Of a stretch of 64,000 nucleotides of DNA, positions 61,775-64,000 are shown one piece after another; within the stretch, counting starts at the first letter, position 1; the number at the start of each line of letters is the position of its first letter. Source of the DNA: Pedobacter hiemivivus (GTDB taxonomy: Bacteria; Bacteroidota; Bacteroidia; Sphingobacteriales; Sphingobacteriaceae); the NCBI RefSeq assembly GCF_004331685.1, contig NZ_SJSM01000018.1, positions 48,412 to 112,411 on the forward strand. Direction: 5' to 3'. Both the position numbers and the translations under genes were made by a program. The notes beneath the pieces were generated by a model. The model was given only the letters and a program-made list of their open reading frames with translations, was not told where the DNA came from and searched no databases.

Positions 61775-61826
61775 GTCCTATGCCGGTGGTTGTGGTAATC
61801 GTAGTAATGGTTGAATTGTTATACAT
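61758..61826 (-). CDS. thrL: thr operon leader peptide
   Basis: 22 codons, ATG at 61826 to TAG at 61758: M-Y-N-N-S-T-I-T-T-I-T-T-T-T-G-I-G-R-R-K-V-S. Seven Thr (6, 8, 9, 11-14) and three Ile codons sit in the middle, the same amino acid bias as E. coli ThrL. A ribosome stalled there for lack of Thr- or Ile-tRNA leaves region 2 (codons 17-20) free to form the antiterminator; a ribosome reaching the stop covers it and the terminator forms. The match of codon bias, position and two exclusive structures makes this call strong, although the peptide is too short for similarity evidence. Confidence 0.93.
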   Translation of the reverse strand: MYNNSTITTITTTTGIGRRKVS

Positions 61827-61861
61827 TGTATTTCTTACACTATCTTGTAACTGGCAGTAAA

Positions 61862-61889
61862 GTAAAGTTATATTTTTCTAATTAGCAAA
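61862..61889 (-). promoter_or_regulatory. Possible promoter of the thr leader
   Basis: On the minus strand, TTTG (61889-61886) and TAACTTTA (61869-61862, one mismatch to TAnnTTTG) lie 36 bp before the leader ATG. The 16-bp spacing is shorter than usual, so the assignment is tentative. Confidence 0.3.
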
Positions 61890-61968
61890 TGTTTATAAAA
61901 ATAAATTATTAGTAGGTCGATTTAGTAGGAATTATAAATTCCTACATTTTCTTACCTTTACGCATTAT

Positions 61969-62889
61969 ATGCAAGGATTAGTAATAAAATCAACAGGAAG
62001 CTGGTATCAGGTGCACGCCGAAAATGGACTTGATTATGACTGCCGGATAAAAGGCAAGTTTAGGATTCAGGGTATCCAAACCACCAATCCTATTGCTGTA
62101 GGTGATCAGGTGGAGTTTGAACTGGAACCTAATTCAGACAACGGTGTGATTAACAAGCTGTACGACAGACGGAATTATATCATTCGTAAATCTATCAACT
62201 TATCTAAGCAAGCTCAAATCATTGCGGCAAACCTTGATCAGGCTTTTTTGGTGGTTACACTAGCATCTCCCCGTACCTCATTGGGATTTATAGACCGCTT
62301 TTTAGCTACGGCTGAAGCATATGACATTCCTGCGGTACTCATTTTTAACAAACTTGATCTTTTTAATGAAGACGGTTTGACGATTTTAGAAGAATATAAG
62401 GCCATTTATGAGCATATTGGCTATCCATGCTATACAGTTTCGGCACTTGAAGGCACCAATATTCCATTGATTGAAAGTTTATTAAAAGATAAAACGACCT
62501 TGTTTTCTGGTCATTCGGGTGTAGGAAAATCTAGCTTAATCAATGCTTTATTACCTGGCCGAAGTATCAAAACTGGTGAAATATCTGAAGCGAGTGATAA
62601 GGGACAACACACCACTACTTTTGCGGAAATGCACACCTTACCATTCGGTGGCTATCTGATAGATACTCCAGGGATACGTGAACTGGGCATATATGACATT
62701 AAGCCAGAAGAGCTAGGGCATTATTTCAGGGAAATGAGAGCCTTGATGAACAAATGTCGTTTCAACAACTGTCGCCATGTAAATGAACCTGGCTGTGCCG
62801 TTGTTAAAGCGGTAGAAGATGGTGAAATAGAATTGAGCAGATATGAGAGCTACCTGAGCATCTTCCATGGGAATGAAACCAGAGCGTAA
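61969..62889 (+). CDS. rsgA: Ribosome biogenesis GTPase RsgA
   Basis: 306 residues. An N-terminal OB fold (1-70) is followed by a circularly permuted GTPase, where FNKLDL (G4, about 122) precedes GHSGVGKSSL (G1, about 181) and DTPGIREL (G3). The C-terminal zinc finger is CRFNNCRHVNEPGCAV. It releases maturation factors from the 30S subunit. It is divergent from the thr leader and followed by dtd after 3 bp. Confidence 0.97.
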   Translation: MQGLVIKSTGSWYQVHAENGLDYDCRIKGKFRIQGIQTTNPIAVGDQVEFELEPNSDNGVINKLYDRRNYIIRKSINLSKQAQIIAANLDQAFLVVTLASPRTSLGFIDRFLATAEAYDIPAVLIFNKLDLFNEDGLTILEEYKAIYEHIGYPCYTVSALEGTNIPLIESLLKDKTTLFSGHSGVGKSSLINALLPGRSIKTGEISEASDKGQHTTTFAEMHTLPFGGYLIDTPGIRELGIYDIKPEELGHYFREMRALMNKCRFNNCRHVNEPGCAVVKAVEDGEIELSRYESYLSIFHGNETRA

Positions 62890-62892
62890 ATT

Positions 62893-63345
62893 ATGAGGGC
62901 AGTTATACAAAGGGTTACAACTGCAAGTTGTATTGTAGCGGGGAACACTACTGGTGCTATCGATCTTGGCTTTTTAGTTTTGCTTGGCATTGAAGATGCA
63001 GATACACAGGAGGATTTGGAATGGCTTGCCGGAAAAATAGTGAATATGAGGGTATTCGGAGATGAAGAAGACCTGATGAATAAGGCTTTGGCTGATGTTG
63101 ATGGGAATATTTTACTGATCAGCCAGTTCACCCTTTTCGCATCTACTAAAAAAGGTAATAGGCCCGGTTTTACACGAGCCGCCCGCCCAGAAAAAGCAAT
63201 TCCTCTTTATGAAGCCATGATTAAGCAGCTATCCTTACTATTGAACAAAGAAATACAAACCGGGATATTTGGTGCGGATATGAAGATCAGCCTGGTAAAT
63301 GATGGCCCGGTAACGATTACTATCGATACAAAAAATAAAGAATAA
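62893..63345 (+). CDS. dtd: D-aminoacyl-tRNA deacylase
   Basis: 150 residues, full length. The family motifs are present: MRAVIQRVTTASC at the start, LLISQFTLFAS (SQ-T motif) and the cross-subunit NDGPVT near residue 136 that gates the active site. It removes D-amino acids mischarged on tRNA. The gap is 3 bp from rsgA and 1 bp to the MazG-like gene, so the three genes are an operon for translation and nucleotide quality control. Confidence 0.97.
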   Translation: MRAVIQRVTTASCIVAGNTTGAIDLGFLVLLGIEDADTQEDLEWLAGKIVNMRVFGDEEDLMNKALADVDGNILLISQFTLFASTKKGNRPGFTRAARPEKAIPLYEAMIKQLSLLLNKEIQTGIFGADMKISLVNDGPVTITIDTKNKE

Positions 63346-63346
63346 T

Positions 63347-63673
63347 ATGACCATAGCAGAGGCACAGGAAACGGTAGACCAATGGATCAAAACAACCGGC
63401 ATCCGTTATTTTAATGAACTGACCAATACAGCAATTTTGATGGAAGAGGTTGGTGAAGTGGCACGAATCATGTCGCGTAAATATGGCGAACAATCTTTCA
63501 AAAAAAGCGATGAGGCCGTAGATCTGGGCGATGAGATGGCCGATGTTTTATTTGTATTGATCTGTCTGGCCAATCAGACTGGAATCGACCTGACTGCGGC
63601 AATGGAAAAAAATCTGATTAAAAAGAGCATCAGAGATGCCGACAGACATAAAAACAACGACAAGTTGAAATAG
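63347..63673 (+). CDS. MazG-like nucleotide pyrophosphohydrolase
   Basis: 108 residues, an all-alpha NTP-PPase. The metal-binding pattern EEVGEVARIMSRKYGEQ (EExxE, about 30-34) and DLGDEMADVLFVLICLAN (ExxD) is complete. The family hydrolyses non-canonical or excess nucleoside triphosphates to monophosphates. It starts 1 bp after dtd and is followed by a terminator. Confidence 0.92.
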   Translation: MTIAEAQETVDQWIKTTGIRYFNELTNTAILMEEVGEVARIMSRKYGEQSFKKSDEAVDLGDEMADVLFVLICLANQTGIDLTAAMEKNLIKKSIRDADRHKNNDKLK

Positions 63674-63743
63674 GATGTAAAAAAAACGGAGTCAAAATAA
63701 TGAGGGCACTGAAAAAGTTCCTCATTTATGAGCCAGCTTAAGG

Positions 63744-63785
63744 AACGATCAAGTAGAACATGTTTTTTACTTGATCGTTTTTTTT
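63744..63785 (+). terminator. Terminator of the rsgA-dtd-MazG operon
   Basis: A perfect 12-bp stem (AACGATCAAGTA at 63744-63755, TACTTGATCGTT at 63768-63779) is followed by a T run. Confidence 0.9.
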
Positions 63786-63807
63786 ATTGAACAAAGTTGA
63801 GATTTCG

Positions 63808-64000
63808 TTATACTGATTTTTTGATCAATATATACCTGTCTTTTTCGAAGGATAAATAAGCATTTTGGTTGCAATTGACTGGATTTAACTCAGATTTATT
63901 GAATATTAGATCAGTTTTAGGATTCTTTTTAAGTTTACGGTAAAAATTGCCATAGCCCCCTGCATTTCCATATTCTGTATTCCATAGGAAGTCGCACGTC
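63808..64000 (-). CDS. C-terminal end of an unidentified protein (cut by window edge)
   Basis: On the minus strand, one frame is open from the window edge to a TAA at 63808, giving 63 complete codons: TCDFLWNTEYGNAGGYGNF, then RKLKKNPKTDLIFNKSEL, ending DRYILIKKSV. Two Cys and an aromatic, Gly-rich start suggest a secreted or hypothetical protein, but the fragment is too short to name. It is convergent with the MazG-like operon. Confidence 0.55.
   Translation of the reverse strand, partial: TCDFLWNTEYGNAGGYGNFYRKLKKNPKTDLIFNKSELNPVNCNQNAYLSFEKDRYILIKKSV

Overview
This window looks like chromosome from a Bacteroidota species of the Sphingobacteriaceae, most like Pedobacter. The grounds are a SusC/SusD pair with a FecI-type sigma factor and FecR, giant Ig/MBG-repeat proteins with type IX secretion (T9SS) C-terminal domains, A+T-rich spacers without clear Shine-Dalgarno sites, and a few TAnnTTTG-like promoter boxes. 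I see no rRNA, CRISPR array, prophage or intact insertion sequence.

Layout. 1-3013 (-) is the N-terminal part of a large secreted Ig-repeat protein, cut by the window edge. A divergent STAND-like NTPase follows (3317-5863). 5918-9287 holds a subtilase, an Rrf2 regulator, a truncated Rpn-like gene, a structured non-coding stretch and a small secreted protein. 9383-13216 is a convergent two-component pair: an NtrC-type regulator and a hybrid kinase ending in an Hpt domain. 13268-22613 carries a patatin phospholipase, a GH28-like pectin enzyme, a LysR regulator divergent from an MFS exporter, an NHL-repeat T9SS protein and a lipoprotein. A possible structured RNA lies at 22661-22990. 23192-31481 is a nutrient-uptake locus: sigma factor, FecR, SusC, SusD and a TlpA-like thioredoxin.

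31565-43360 is the most unusual part. It encodes an Asp/Asn-hydroxylase-like protein, a 1928-residue T9SS repeat protein, a tail-collar protein, a formyltransferase-like protein, a metallophosphatase-like protein whose metal ligands all appear lost, an APS kinase, a PhyH-type dioxygenase and a sulfotransferase. Together these look like a sulfation/hydroxylation module linked to a cell-surface structure. It ends beside a duplicated tRNA-Glu/tRNA-fMet array (43554-44003).

From 44115 on the content is mostly housekeeping: era and der; an S41 protease; murQ with two followers; metH under a SAM-I riboswitch, followed by metF; a META lipoprotein; and the thrA-thrB-thrC operon. The thr operon is preceded by a 22-codon Thr/Ile-rich leader peptide and a textbook attenuator that I read directly from the sequence. 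rsgA, dtd and a MazG-like pyrophosphohydrolase follow, then the C-terminal end of an unidentified minus-strand gene at the edge.
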